Shown here in pieces: positions 44,003 through 55,956 of a stretch of 64,000 nt of DNA. The notes under the pieces are model-generated. The model was given only the letters and a program-made list of their open reading frames with translations, did no database searches and was not told the origin of the DNA. The DNA is from Proteles cristata cristata (Eukaryota; Chordata; Mammalia; Carnivora; Hyaenidae). Location of the stretch: positions 248,001 to 312,000 of the forward strand of contig JAESUZ010003286.1 of the NCBI GenBank assembly GCA_017311185.1. Direction: 5' to 3'. The stretch's first letter is position 1. Each line of letters starts with the position of its first letter. The translations under genes and the position numbers were made by a program.

Positions 44003-45245
44003 GCCTGGGAGCTGAGCATGCAAATGGCTAGAGCTGTGGTAGAGAGGCCTGGGTCCCTGGGCTGACTGCGAACATTGAGAAGGTGGGCAGCAGGAGGCAG
44101 CGGTGGGGGTGGGGAGAGAGTGGTAAGAGATGTCAGGACACCTTCCCGGCTTCTTGAAGGGAAGTGCTAGTAAGGGTGTCGGCTTTGTGCTTTAGCTGTT
44201 AAGCCACCACTGACATATTGACGGGGTTCAGTACATGGTGTCCCAAAGTGAACAGAAGCCTGAGACTTGGGGCTCTGGGGCAGCAGTTGAGGCCTGTGTG
44301 CCATGGAAGGAGCCGGGTGGAAGAGGCAGCAGTGGTGAGGTGGCTGTCTCCACCAAGAATTCGAGGTGCCTTTGCTTTTGTGTTCTAGGTGTTGATGACA
44401 CCTTTCTCCTGGCATGGAGTCTCTTTAGGACACCTTTTTAGGGTCCTGAAGAGGGGCTGTTTTTGTGTTTCTCAGCACAAAAATGTTCATCATCCAGATG
44501 TTTCTTTCCAAATACTTCTTGAGATGGTTGTATGGATGGTGTAATCTGTAATAGCTGCAAATGGGAAATTGCTGCTTGAAGGTAATTCTGAACAGTGGCA
44601 GTTTTCAGGTTCCTAATTCCTGTGCATAGCACCACCTGCACATCTTCCCCTTCCCCACCCTCCTTTCAGACAAAACAAAAACTACTTCATTGGGTTTTTG
44701 TGTTGTGACACCAAGAAATACAAGATGTGACAGTAAAGTTGAAAAAACCAGTCGGGTGGCAATTGTGTCGATTTCTCATTCTGACTTTGGCAAAAACCTT
44801 TCTGTTCTGGGTTTACCATTTGCCCCCTTATGTGGGGGCCCTGTTACATGCCTATAGGATCTGTCATCAGTCCAATGATTATAAGAATCAAGTAACACAG
44901 AGGGCTCTGATGACCAGAAAGTACTGTATGGAAGGAGGGAGTCTTGCTGTTGATCTTTTTATTAAATTTGGGTTGGTCCTTGGCAGATGGTCACTCCTGG
45001 GCCAGGTAGGGATACCTGCCAAAATTCCCAGTCTTGTGGTCCAGGATTCTCATTGTATATTGTAGTTGAATTGCTGAGGAATTTCTGAAAGTTAGTTAGG
45101 ATGCCACGGTCTTGTGTATGTCCCCTTCTTCTTCACATGCCAAAGCCACAGCACTGGAACAGGATGCACATGTGAACATCCACTCTTATAGAAGCAGATT
45201 GAGGGACTCTGGAGCCAAAAAGTCCTCCAAGGCCTCTGCTTCACC
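44003..45245. other. Unassigned intronic DNA
   Basis: No gene or confident repeat was recognised. Confidence 0.35.
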
Positions 45246-45335
45246 CCCTCCCACCTTACCTGTAGGAATCTTAGCCCCCATGGTTCAGGCCGCTGGCCAG
45301 GGTCACACAGCTGGTGAGCGGAGGGCCAGGCTGGT
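45246..45335 (-). mobile_element. MIR fragment
   Basis: 'ggccagggtcacacagctggtgagcggagggccagg' is the antisense MIR core. Confidence 0.6.
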
Positions 45336-45786
45336 CCCAGGCCGGCTGCCTCATCATCACCATACAGAAAGCTGAGGTTGTCTACAAGTCCCCTGGGGGA
45401 TCAGTCCCTCTTGAAGCAGTTCCAGATTGAGGAGGGCTGGGGCAGAGAGTTTGCCAGATCTCAGCAAGTTGCTTCCGGCCAGGCAGCTGCACTGGGCACA
45501 GGACACAATGCCAGCAACACCCCTCAGCGTGAGGCAGTGACCCCATGACTGGCTTCAGGGCTGCCATCACCACCAGATGGGTCTGGGTGAGATTTGACCA
45601 ATTTGTCTGCAAACCTGGCATGGGGCAAGGGTGCTGTCAGATAGAGTGGAGGGAAGGGTGGTGCCTGGAAGAAGTCCCCGCTCTACTCTGGGAGGCTGGC
45701 ACCCCATACCTGATGCCAGTTTGTAATCCCTTGTTTGTGGCCAGCCAGATCGGAACCAGCAATATGTGTTGGTTAATCAACCCACT
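45336..45786. other. Unassigned intronic DNA
   Basis: No gene or repeat was recognised. Confidence 0.35.
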
Positions 45787-45805
45787 AAAGATTAGAATGC
45801 ACTGG

Positions 45806-46031
45806 GGGCGCCTGTGTGGCTCAGTCGGTTAAGCATCAGACTTCAGCCCAGGTCATGATCTTACGGTTCATGAGTTTGAGCCCTGCGTCAGGCACTGTGC
45901 TGACAGCTCGGAGCCTGGAGCCTACTTTGGATTCTGTATGTCTCTCTCTCTGTTCCTTCCCCTGCTCATGTGATCTCTCTTTCTCTCTCCTCTCTCTTTC
46001 TCAAAAATAAAGATTAAAAAAGAAATTTTTT
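45806..46031 (+). mobile_element. Felid CAN SINE
   Basis: Full-length sense copy starting 'gggcgcctgtgtggctcagtcgg'. A 19-bp duplication with two mismatches (aaagattagaatgcactgg and aaagattagaatgtgctgg) is at 45787-45805 and 46032-46050. Confidence 0.95.
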
Positions 46032-46139
46032 AAAGATTAGAATGTGCTGGAATACCTCTTTGATGGGCATTTCTCTTCCTCATGACATGTCCCTTTGCTT
46101 TCTTCCCAAAATGCCTGACCACAGTGATTACTTTAGGGA

Positions 46140-46260
46140 CCCGGGTGTGTGGTCCTAGTCAGATAAACCCCGCGATGACCCGAGTTACCTTTCCAAATGA
46201 ACAAACTGATGACCAGAGAGAAGCAGTGACCCACTGGCATCACTTGGTACACCGGAGCCA
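46140..46260 (-). mobile_element. MIR fragment
   Basis: 'acctttccaaatgaacaaactgatgaccagagagaagcagtgacccactgg' is diverged antisense MIR. Confidence 0.55.
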
Positions 46261-46355
46261 GGAATCTGCGCTTCCACTCCTGGCTTCCTTTGCTGACCTG
46301 AACTCATTCATGCAATTGTGGTGCAGGGTGCACCGACCTGGGTTGGAAAAGCAGT

Positions 46356-46545
46356 ATAGACAGTCTACATGGTTAAGAACATGGGCTTTGGAGCCAGACT
46401 GTCTCCATCACTGGCTTGCTGTGTGACTTCATTTAAGGTGGCAATGCCATCACCACCCCCTAGTAGAGCTATTGTGGGAACTAAATGGGGAGCCAGGTGT
46501 AGCCCCGCACAGAGTGTGCACCCGTCACTCAGCCACTCATAGAGT
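46356..46545 (+). mobile_element. MIR fragment
   Basis: 'ggttaagaacatgggctttggagccagac' followed by 'tggcttgctgtgtgacttcattta' and a 'ctattgtgggaactaaatgg' part is sense MIR. Confidence 0.85.
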
Positions 46546-47224
46546 GCATTATTAAGAGTGGAGCCTTTGTGACCATGGCTGAACCACTCAGCTTGTCTGA
46601 CCTGCAGATTTTTCATCAGTCAGGTGGGGAGGGGGCTTGGGTTTGGTCATGGCCCTTCCAAGGCTTGCTCTGTGTGAGGTTCCGTGAGAACGGGCCAGTG
46701 ACGCTGCTCAGTGAGGGCTTATAACCATGACTGGTCTGGCATGAAAGTCTGTCCCCTGTGGCTTTATCACATTAGTGTGTGGCCAGAGGCCTCTGTGGAA
46801 GCTGGGACCACACTGCGCCCAGCGGAGTGGAAGATTGCACCAGGGGGCAACTGGTCCTCTTGCACAGTCCGTCAATACTGGGAAGACACAAGATGGGACT
46901 TGCATTTGCCTCTATTTGCTGAGGCCCCAGGCAGTCCCTGCAGGGCCCTGGTCTCTGCAGCACAGGGGTCAGGGGATACCTGCCCCTCTTAGGATTAACC
47001 AGAGGATCCTGGTGTCCCTTATCCTGATGGAAATGCTCACGTTTGGGTTGTTTGCTGGAGTGTGTCTGTCTTTCTGGAGCACTGGGCATCCTCTGTCCAC
47101 TTCTTGAAAGGGTGGAACCCTAATTGTTTGGAGGGTCAGACCCTCAGATCATCAGCAGAACCCTGGTGGTTACCGTCAGTTTCTGAAAAAGGCTTTTTGG
47201 GTTAAAGTACAAACCTGATCAGAG
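46546..47224. other. Unassigned intronic DNA
   Basis: A short MIR-like phrase is at 46585-46625 ('gcttgtctgacctgcagatttttcatc'). Nothing else was recognised. Confidence 0.35.
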
Positions 47225-47530
47225 CTCCTGAGCCACTTTTCCCAGTTTCCTCCCCTTTCAAGTCTGCACCCCTCCTCCTGACTTTCAGGGCCCTCCACAG
47301 CCCGACTCCAGTCTCCTTATCCAGCCACTCCATGTCCCCTCTTCATGAACACCGAGCCCAAGACAGCTCATGATATTTGGTTTTATCTCAGGACCCCTCA
47401 AGCTTTCCTCTGCCCATGTCTTGGCTGCTGCTTGACCTGCCTGGGTTGCCCTTCTCCTGGTGCCCCTCATCTTTACCTGTCTTTTTTTTCCTTGACTGTA
47501 TTCTACTCAGGGCCTGCCACCCACTGTGTG
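47225..47530 (+). mobile_element. L2 LINE 3' region
   Basis: 'cagggccctccacagcccgactccagtctccttatccagccactcc' and 'ctcaagctttcctctgcccatgtcttggctgctgc' are typical sense L2 3' phrases. Confidence 0.7.
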
Positions 47531-47694
47531 TGACACAAGGCAGGTCCCTGACCCTTGAGGGGCCTCCTTGCACTAGGACTTGAGATTCTGTGAAATGCCA
47601 CCTCCCTGAAGTTTTTCAAATTCCCAGGGACAGCATTTGCTTTCTGCCCCCACTAAGCTGCCATTGTGTGTACCAGTTTAGGGTACTCGGGGCC

Positions 47695-47880
47695 AGTCAG
47701 AACTGGGTAAGTCCCAGCTGGGCCTCTGAACCCGTCTGAGCCTCAGTTGCTGCTCCATAAAATATAGTCACACTTGCTTGTTTGTGCGACTCATAGGGAT
47801 GAGGAATGATATACAGCCAATACCCAGGTTAGTGCCTGGCATAGGCAAGTGCCCACTAACTTGTAGCTGTTATTATTAGC
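47695..47880 (+). mobile_element. MIR fragment
   Basis: 'actgggtaagtcccagctgggcctctg', 'gagcctcagttgctgctccataaaatatag' and 'agtgcctggcataggcaagtgcccactaa' follow the sense MIR order. Confidence 0.8.
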
Positions 47881-49624
47881 TCAGTGCTTATGGATGTTGG
47901 CATCCCGATTCTCCTGCTAAACTGTGAGGTCTCCTGGGGGCGGGAGCGTTGTCCAGTGCCATGTGAGTGCTCAGCATTTGGCCTGCAGCCCATCTTAGTA
48001 AAGTAAGGACTCAGTGGACATGCTTGAGAAAGAAAAGCAGCAGACTCCTTGATTGCCTGTGAATTGGGGTCTTGCAGTTGACATGGAATCAGAAAGCTGT
48101 CTCTTGAGAAAGTTGCTGCTCTAGATGGAAACTTGGTTAGGCACGGCACTGAGTACAAGGGCCGCCAAGATCCTGGAGCAGCAAGTTCGCCTCAGTGAGT
48201 CTCCACAGGGGATGGCGACAGAACTCTGGCCTGCAGCCTCTCAGAGGCCTCAGCACGCCAGAGCAGTCCCCTGGTGTCGAGTGACAGGCAGGGCTGATGG
48301 ACTTGACCGTAATTGCAGAGAGGGCCTGGGAGCTCTGTGAAGAGACCCGCATGGCTTCTTAAATCCTGAGGAAAGCATAATTGGTATCATCGGGTATGCG
48401 TGCTTGTCTCCCCTCTGGTGCCACAGAGCAGGGGGACTCCAGGGAAGACGCCATCACTGCAGATGACGGAGGGAAGGGAGCACACTGGGCTCCCTGACTC
48501 GGACGTGGGCCTTTCCCTCGCCCTGGGGCTGAGCATAAAAGAGCAAGTGGTACAGGTTCTGCCGGCCAGTGACAGGCCCTTCTGCTCCCTCCAACATGAC
48601 CATTGTTCTCGCTCCACACCCCCTGCTTCCGCAGATCTCACCCCCCCACCCCCCCCACCCCCCCCGCTTCTTGGGTGTTTCTGTGCACGCCTGGAAAAGA
48701 TGGTAAGAGAACTCCAATTAGTCAGTCTCCTGGCTTCTAGACAGCTCCGGAAACAAGACGAGATAGAGGAGGAGGAGGTGGAGCCTCATGCTTGTGTTGC
48801 ATTGAGTTTATCTCCAGGCTTTATCTTCAGATCTCCCTGCCCTGCCCTTGCTGGCCCACAGTGTGCACCCAAGAAGTCCCCTGCAGCCCCGTGCCACCAC
48901 CTCGGCCTCTAAGGGATACCTGAATTCAGATGCCCGTTGAAACACCTCAGTCAGAAGTAGGGCCTTTTTCCAGGGAATGTTTTAACAGTTCAGATGGGGA
49001 TGAACGTCCCCTGTCTTCCCTTTGATGTGGTGCCCTGGAAGTTGGCTGATTTTCAGCTGCATGCCTAATTAGGAACAGCCACCCGCCACTCCCATGCAGT
49101 TCCTCTCTCGCTCTGTGGTGCTGGGTGTGATTTTAACACCTCAGACCTGACTGAAATAGATGCCCCTGCCTCCAGAAGATTAAGAACTAGACAGTCTGAT
49201 AAAAGAGATGTCAGGAAGCGTCTGGGAAAGGCAGGAGGAGGAGTCCCAGCCCAGGCGTGAGAGAACTCCAGGCCTCATCCTTGCTACTTTCCCCCCTTCC
49301 CCAGCTCTCCAGTTCCCTGATCTGTACAGTGTAATGACTCACCTGCTGATCGTTGAGAGCTTCACGTTACACACAGGAGTTGATCCAGAGCAGGGCTCCC
49401 ACGTGAAGGCATGAGACAGCCCAAGCAGCAGAAGGAATCAGAAGTCTGAGATCCAGAAATGAAAGTAGGTTGAGAGGTTGGTGTTCAAACCCTCCATTGC
49501 GAATGCAGGGTTGGCCTGTCAGATTTCCATGAGCAGGCCTTTTGTGGCTCTGGGAAATGAAGGATCATCTCAGAGCAGGAAGGGTCTTAGGATGATGGTG
49601 TTCCCAGGAAGCCCAGCAGTGGCA
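47881..49624. other. Unassigned intronic DNA with a C-rich tract
   Basis: No gene was recognised. A + strand frame of 170 codons (48400-48912) spans the C-rich tract and shows no domain. Confidence 0.35.
48641..48665. repeat. C-rich tract, C7-A-C8-A-C8 (quadruplex-capable on the minus strand)
   Basis: Three long C-runs are separated by single A bases. The minus strand is therefore long G-runs with one-base loops, a sequence type able to form G-quadruplexes, with i-motif potential on the + strand. Confidence 0.85.
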
Positions 49625-49800
49625 CCTGAAATGACAACAACGTCCACAGAGTGCTTTCTGTGCATCAGGCACTGTCCTAAACACGGAAGGTATATGAATT
49701 CATTTAACTCTCCTAAATGGCCTTCCAGGGTGGATACTGTTGATCCCCCATCCAGAGATTCGGAAACAGGGGCAACTTGCCCTGGGTCCTCGGCTGGAGC
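49625..49800 (-). mobile_element. MIR fragment
   Basis: 'gtgctttctgtgcatcaggcactgtcctaaacacgg', 'aattcatttaactctcc' and 'cagagattcggaaacaggggcaacttgccc' follow the antisense MIR order. Confidence 0.85.
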
Positions 49801-50319
49801 CAGTCCTCAGGCCCAAGCAGTCTGGCGGGACCTGTGTTTGCAGCTACCACATGGTGCTGCTGAACCTGTCACTCACTTGGACCCACAGCTTTACCTCCTT
49901 CCAGGTGGGTGGTGCAGGGCAGCCCATCAGTGGAAGGTGCATTGACCTAGTAATGCAGTCCAAAGCTTCTGAGTCTAGTCTAGCCCCATCCCTGGCATCT
50001 CAGGCACGTCCACACTGGCTGAGTAGAGGTTTCTTGGCCTGGGAATGGAGACCTCCATGGGCCACATCCCTACTAGGCTCTGCCACCCTGTGATTTGGCA
50101 TCTGGTGTGGATTCCCAGACAAGCCCAGCTGGGAAAATTAGAGGTGAGGGGCCTGCAGGCCAGCGTCTATCATTTCCAGCTAGGCTTCTGCACGTCTGTG
50201 CCAGCCTCTCCCTGCCTAGCTCCACCCTGCCCGGAGGTTTGGAGACACCTCTCCTTAGACACTCTTGGGGGGGACATCCAAGATCACCCAGAACCCACTT
50301 CCACCCGCCTCCAGCTTCC
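49801..50319. other. Unassigned intronic DNA
   Basis: A MER5-like phrase ('aatgcagtccaaagcttctgag') is near 49950-49980. Nothing firm was found. Confidence 0.3.
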
Positions 50320-50640
50320 TCTTTCACCAGGCCCCCAGGATGGCCCACCTTCTCCATGTATTACCTTATGCATCCAGCCCCTGTGCCTTTGCTTCAGTCC
50401 TTCCTCCATCAAATGGCCATCTTCCTCACCACACCACTGTCCAATGACCTCATGTCTAAATTCCTTAAGCGTTCCCATGTTTCCTCCAACTGAGTTGTAG
50501 TATTATGTCTGCTCCCTGGTGAGGATCCTGAGCCATCTCTGTGCTGGAGACTCGGGCCCTCCCTCACCCAGGGTTTTTTAAAGACCAGGATCGCATCTGG
50601 CTCTTGTGCTGGGCATTCAGTAGATGCCTGGCCAGGTGTG
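50320..50640 (+). mobile_element. L2 LINE 3' region
   Basis: 'tgcctttgcttcagtccttcctcc', 'gtctaaattccttaagcg' and 'tgctgggcattcagtagatgcctg' follow the sense L2 order. Confidence 0.65.
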
Positions 50641-50830
50641 GGAGGGGTGGATGCCAGTGCTGCTGGAGGAGGCTGGGTGGCCCAGGGATGTACACGGATT
50701 TCCTTGACCTCCGTCTCCCAGAGACCTCCTTCTCCTGTTCCTCAAAGGAAGGTAAAGAGGTATAGAATAGGTTTCTTTTCTTCTAGTCTTTTTATGAGTA
50801 AAAGATATTAACCGTAAAGTATGTTGCACA

Positions 50831-50846
50831 TTTTTTTTTTTTTTTT
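50831..50846. repeat. T homopolymer
   Basis: A run of about 16 T, possibly the tail complement of an old minus-strand retroelement. The element was not identified. Confidence 0.6.
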
Positions 50847-50887
50847 CATTTAGATGTGTATCCACCTGCTTTCAAACTAAAGGTTTG

Positions 50888-51088
50888 GGGCTACCTGGAT
50901 GGCTCAATCGGTTGAGTGTCCAACTCTTGATTTCAGCTGAGGTCATGATCTCAGTTTTTTAAGCTTGAGCCCTGCATTGGGCTCTGTGCTGACAGTCTGG
51001 AGACTGCTTGGGACTCTCTCCTTCTCTCTCTGCCCCTCCCCTGCTTGTGTTCTCTCTGTCTCTCTCAAAATAAATAAATAAACTTGAA
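50888..51088 (+). mobile_element. Felid CAN SINE
   Basis: Sense copy from 'gggctacctggatggctcaatcgg' to 'caaaataaataaataaacttg'. The B-box region is decayed ('aagcttgagccc'). No clear target duplication was found, so it is probably older than its neighbours. Confidence 0.92.
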
Positions 51089-52329
51089 AGTACAGATTTG
51101 AAGTTGTCTATAGTTTTTTAAAATGTGTATAATGAGGTCATTATTATGGAAATCAAAATCGATATGGAAGGAAGGGCGATACAATATCTAAGATAATATA
51201 CTTATTGAAGTTGAGCATCAGAATTAACTCAGCTTCCTGGCAGCCGAACCAAAGAAAAGGGGGACGAGAGGGAAGCAGCACGAAGCTGGTAAACCCTGGA
51301 GAAAAATGTAGCTTGTTGCTTACGGGCTTGGGGAACTAACTCTAAACCCTCCTCGGATCCACTCAGGAGATTCTTGGTTTGCCTCAAGCTCTGTCCTTGT
51401 TTCCTCACTCACAATGATACCCTGGCCCTTGTTCCTCTAAGCCGTAATCCTTGTGTAGCATGCCCGCCTCCCTCTCCTGGCTCTGTGTCTTTGGTGAGTG
51501 CTCCCAGGCTCCCTTCTGAGTCTTAAGTCTCTTAATTCTAGAGAAAGCACTGTTTTGATTGTTTGTTCTCTTTCTCTATATGTAGTTCCACGTGAAAACC
51601 TTTCTATTCCAGAGGTTAACAGAAATCCCCACCTGTCAATTTAATATTTCTGCTCTTGCCTAAGAGGCATGAAATCACAGCCTGCCACTAATATATTAAA
51701 GGTCATTTTCCATGAACTTATAGATGGTTAGGTCCAGATAACTTGTGACTTAAAACATATGGTCCCCTATTAGATCAGTCTCTGGACCATCAGAGATCAG
51801 TCTGGGTAATAAGGAGGATGGGCCTGGTCATAAGGCGGGAAACAGTGATGTCTGGTAAGCAAACCTGATGCAGTGGCCCTTGACTTCTGGAGCCCCTAGC
51901 GAACCTTTCCTGGGAGAGAAGGTGCTCCCTAACTGAGTATCTTCTCAGGGAAAGGCAGCTGCTTCCAAAATGCACATAGCTGCTATAAGCCCAACTTGCT
52001 TAAAACTGTATTTACTTTCATTTTCTCCTGTCTTAATTACCTTTTTTCTTTATTGGCGTCCTTATTCATTATTTAAAACAACTTTCAAAAATAATTATGC
52101 AGTAACTCCTTCATGCACAGGAGCTGTTTACCTTCCTCTATCAGGTTTTCGGCCCTTTATTCATGTGTATCTGTAGTGACAACATTGCTGTCATCAGAGT
52201 CTAGATATTGTAGGCAAAGTGTGTGATGACAGTACTCAGCGATTCCTAAGCAAGGACTAGAATTCCCTTTGGGGCATCGTTCACATTGGCCAGGACTCGC
52301 TTAGAAAGCCCACATTATATGGTTTGCTC
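51089..52329. other. Unassigned intronic DNA
   Basis: AT-rich and without a confident repeat. Decayed L1M may extend into 51990-52130. No gene was recognised. Confidence 0.35.
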
Positions 52330-52520
52330 AGCACATAAACAATCTTGTTATTTTACTTTTTAACTTAGCATAATTTCATGCATGCTTTTCCATGTAGCTA
52401 CATAATCTTCAGATTTATCATTTTAATGGCTGCTTAATATTCCATCCAGTTAGCGTGCCATAATTTACTTAACTGTTCTCAATTGTTACAGCCTTAATGA
52501 AAATTTGAATTCACCATGTA
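52330..52520 (-). mobile_element. Old L1M LINE-1 3' fragment
   Basis: 'tttttaacttagcataatttcatgcatgcttttccatg', 'aatggctgcttaatattccatcc' and 'gccataatttacttaactgttctc' are antisense L1M landmarks. Confidence 0.75.
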
Positions 52521-53294
52521 CTACAGGGGGAAACTCGTTTTAATGATTACCATTATAACATCCCCTGCCCTAACTGCATGCCATTAGTAACCCAGCTTTA
52601 GGAAGGCACAGATGCTTTTGGAACAATAAATTCTGTAGGAGAGGTATATGCACAAGTCCCTCTGATTTAATAGCTAATCTGTTCACTGCACATGTTTTCC
52701 TTTTATGCGGGTATTTGTGTAGAATATCCATCTCTTCTGCATGTTGTGTAATAGTAAACTATATGCAGTTGGCATATTGCTCCAGATACTTTATCACTGC
52801 TGTCAAGGACTTCCATAAATTAACAAGAATTTGGGGGTAAGGAGTGGTTTCTGGCTGTCGATTGTCATTCATTTATCCCACCCACACTCTTTGAAGATCT
52901 GTTTGTAGCCAGGCTCTGTGAGAGAGAGAGCAAAGGCACTCCTGATTATTGGAAGCTCACAAATGTGCCTCTGTAAATTGCTTTGTTGTATCCACGATTA
53001 AATGGCGATTCTCATGCAAAGTGCTTTATAAACTGTACAGTGCATGAATGATTGCTGGGCCTGCTGATAGTGTAGGGTGAAGAAGAAGGTGGTTTTCCTC
53101 GGTCAGTGCCCATCAGCTGTATCCCCAATGTTCTCAGGCCTCAGAATTTTCCAAGGACAGGAGGCTAGACTGTGCTCCTCAGAACCAGTGAGAGGGACGC
53201 TGCTATGACAGCCCCACAGAACAGATTAGATAGCTTGGTAGGTTACAGAGTTGTCTATAGTACCTTACAGTTGGTGTTCACTTTAAAATGACCA
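52521..53294. other. Unassigned AT-rich intronic DNA, candidate conserved block
   Basis: No repeat was recognised in 52560-53050. The phrases 'ccataaattaacaagaatttggggg' and 'attaaatggcgattctcatgcaaagtgc' look unique. Regulatory meaning is unproven. Confidence 0.3.
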
Positions 53295-53306
53295 AGTCCT
53301 ACCTTT

Positions 53307-53493
53307 AAGTTTATTTATTTTGAGAGAGAGCACAAGCAAGGGAGGAGCAGAGAGAATGGGAGAGAGAAAATCCCAAGCAGGCTCCGTGCTGTCAGTGCAG
53401 AGCCCAGCCCGGGGCTCAAACTCATGAACAGTGAGATCACGACCTGAGCTGAAATAAAGAGCTGAATCAGCTAAGCCACCCAGGAGCTCCCTG
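53307..53493 (-). mobile_element. Felid CAN SINE
   Basis: Minus-strand copy, slightly shortened in the middle. A 12-bp duplication (agtcctaccttt) is at 53295-53306 and 53494-53505. Confidence 0.93.
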
Positions 53494-53505
53494 AGTCCTA
53501 CCTTT

Positions 53506-54399
53506 TATAGCTCTTCTCTTTTCCTCTCCCTCCCCCATAAAAAGGGAAACATCATCCCTAAAACTAATAAATGATCCCAGTTTATTATCCCAGTTTACTA
53601 ATGAGACCCAGTAAAGCCATGTTTTGCCAAGGTATGGGACATCTTCTCAGAGGGGACAGGATTTCCAGGGGCTTGTGAAGGTGAGAAGGTTTTTCCATTT
53701 TCTTCCACTGTCCTTGTAAAAAGAGAAAGCATTTGCCAAGAAAGTATCTCTGCACACTGCCTGCTCCCTCACCGGCTCTCCAGCTCAGGTCTATTTCCAG
53801 CAAAGAGAAAGCAAGCCTCGGGCTGGTACCTACCTACTTGGTTTTGTTCTCATTCATTCTTTTTATGTGTTATCAACTGTTTCTAGCAAAGGATAATGAC
53901 TTCAGCATGGTGGTGTAAAATTTTTGTAATGAATATACTAACTCTAAAAAGTGAGGCAGCATAAATAAAAATGGCAAGTAAGAACCCAGGTGGAACCTAC
54001 AAACAACAGAATCAACAGAAGCTGGTGTGCGTGACTTAATGAAGTCTGGGAAACGCTACCGTAATGCTATTTAACGTCAGCACTGGCACGGCATCAGCTG
54101 GCTTCTGTTGTATCAGGGCATGTGCACGCGGAGTTTTGCCATCCCCATGAGCTGGCCCTGGACCATGAAGCCCAGCCTAAAAACAATGCTCTTGCTTAGA
54201 AGGGCTGACGTCACCATGCGTTTTGTCTGCTGCTCTTCAAGGCACCGAAGTCCTGTGGGTTTCTGCCATGCCTTTATGCCATTGGAACTCTGATTTGGAG
54301 AATGTCTCTAGAGTCCTTTTAAACAGCTTACTCTCAATGATCCTCACCCCTTTTATATCAAGCCTTACCTCTCCCCTCTCATCTCCTTGGACCCGACGC
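53506..54399. other. Unassigned intronic DNA
   Basis: A MIR-like phrase ('cccagtttactaatgagacccag') lies at about 53588-53615. The part 53960-54300 has no match that I can name. Confidence 0.35.
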
Positions 54400-54795
54400 T
54401 CCAGCAAAAGTGGACAGTGGATAGGCCTATTCAGCCTTAAAAGAGATTCAACCTTAAAAGGAAAGGAAATTCTAACACATGTACAACCACATGGAAGAAC
54501 CTTATAAACATTATGCTAAGTGAAATAAGCCCATCACAGGAGGGGACAGTACCATATGATTCCCCTCCAATTGAAGTATCTAGGGGTGGTAGAGTGGTGT
54601 CTCCCAGGGGGTGGGGGAGGGGAAGTGGGGAGTGCGTGTTTAATAGGTACAGAATTTCTGTCTGGGAAGATGAAAACGTTCTGGAGGTAGATGGCGGTGA
54701 TGGTCACACAACAGTGTGGATGTACTTAATGCCACTAAACTGCACGCATAAAAATGTTTAAAATGGCAAAGTTATGAGTGTTTTTTACCACATGA
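54400..54795 (+). mobile_element. Old L1M LINE-1 3' end
   Basis: 'acattatgctaagtgaaataagcc', 'gaagatgaaaacgttctggaggtagatggcggtgatgg', 'gtacttaatgccactaaactgcacgc' and 'tttttaccac' match the sense L1M 3' end in order. Confidence 0.88.
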
Positions 54796-55303
54796 AACAG
54801 AAAGGCAGTGAGCCGGTCCTCTCCAGCCACGCTGCCTTGGCTCACCATGGTCCAACCACAGGGATCACTGACACTCCTGTTCTCATTTCTCTCCCCCTAC
54901 CCCCCTCCTCATAGGCCCTGCACTGAGCCCCTTTGCCACAGAGAATTAGGGCAATTTAGATGCATGTGTCTACCTCTTCGGGAAGGAGTGGGCTTCCTGA
55001 GAACAGCCTCTCTAGCAAACCCTCCCTTCCCTGTGTCCCATGCAGGCTCTTCACACCGGGAGTGTCTAGGATCGAAGCAAGCAAAGTGTCACCTCAGGTG
55101 TTTGGCTCAGAAGTACCTGATTCTAGCATCCTAGCATCCATCTTTGAGCCACTACCGGCCTCTCAGAAATGAGCAGGAGCTGACATAGAAGCCCCTGTCT
55201 GGGGCCTGGTCTGAATAGGCAGTCACCCCTCAGCCCACAGAGGGCCAGGCCTTAGCCTCCCCTCCAGAGGATTTGGAGCTTCCCCCCTTATTCAGAAGTG
55301 AAA
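54796..55303. other. Unassigned intronic DNA
   Basis: It may contain decayed L2 around 54880-55060. No gene was recognised. Confidence 0.3.
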
Positions 55304-55417
55304 TTGGGGGCACCCAGGTGGTTCAATCAGTTAAGTGTCCAGCTCTTGATTTCAGCTCAGGTCATGTCTTGTGGTTCATGAATTCGAGCCCCACATTGGG
55401 GCTCGTGATTCATTCTC

Positions 55418-55459
<42 letters not shown>

Positions 55460-55538
55460 CCCCCTCCCCCTCCCTCCCCCCTTACCCCTCCCCCGCCTCG
55501 CTCATGCACACTTGCCTGCTCTCTCTCAAAAATAAAGA
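55304..55538 (+). mobile_element. CAN SINE with an expanded CT/C tract
   Basis: Sense copy starting 'gggggcacccaggtggttcaatcag', with a normal head up to 'ttcgagccccacattgggg'. Much of the usual middle has been replaced by an expanded CT tract and C-runs. It ends 'ctctctctcaaaaataaag'. Confidence 0.92.
55414..55490. repeat. (CT)n microsatellite followed by C-runs
   Basis: About 20 CT units with one interruption are followed by C8 and short CCCT units. They arose inside the SINE's pyrimidine-rich segment. Confidence 0.9.
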
Positions 55539-55956
55539 AGGAGTGAACCTAGACGTCTGCTCTCAAGTCCCTCGGATGTGCTATAGTGTGTTAGACGAGT
55601 CCTAGTGGGGAGGCTCCCTACTCATCTGTAAAGCAAGGGGGCAAGGGCTCTTTGTGATGTGAGAACACACCTGCAACATCATGTGCACATCTGGACCTGC
55701 CCTCGCAGATGACAGTGCACAACCAGACGGCAGCAGTGAACCTTCTGGTTCCATCATTAGGTCCAAGAGCCTGAGATCTTTGTGAGGAAATCTTGCCCTG
55801 TGAGAACAGAGATGCTGCCTTCAAGGGGGTGGGGAGGAACAGGTAAATGCAGAAACAGGGGCCTATTCCTGTGGAGTCTTTCCTCCTTGGCTCGTGACTG
55901 AATTCCTGTGGGTGTCACCTGGCAGATACCAGGTGGGGAAGTACGTTCCGCACATC
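55539..55956. other. Unassigned intronic DNA before the second exon
   Basis: No repeat was recognised. It directly precedes the acceptor at 55991. Confidence 0.35.
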
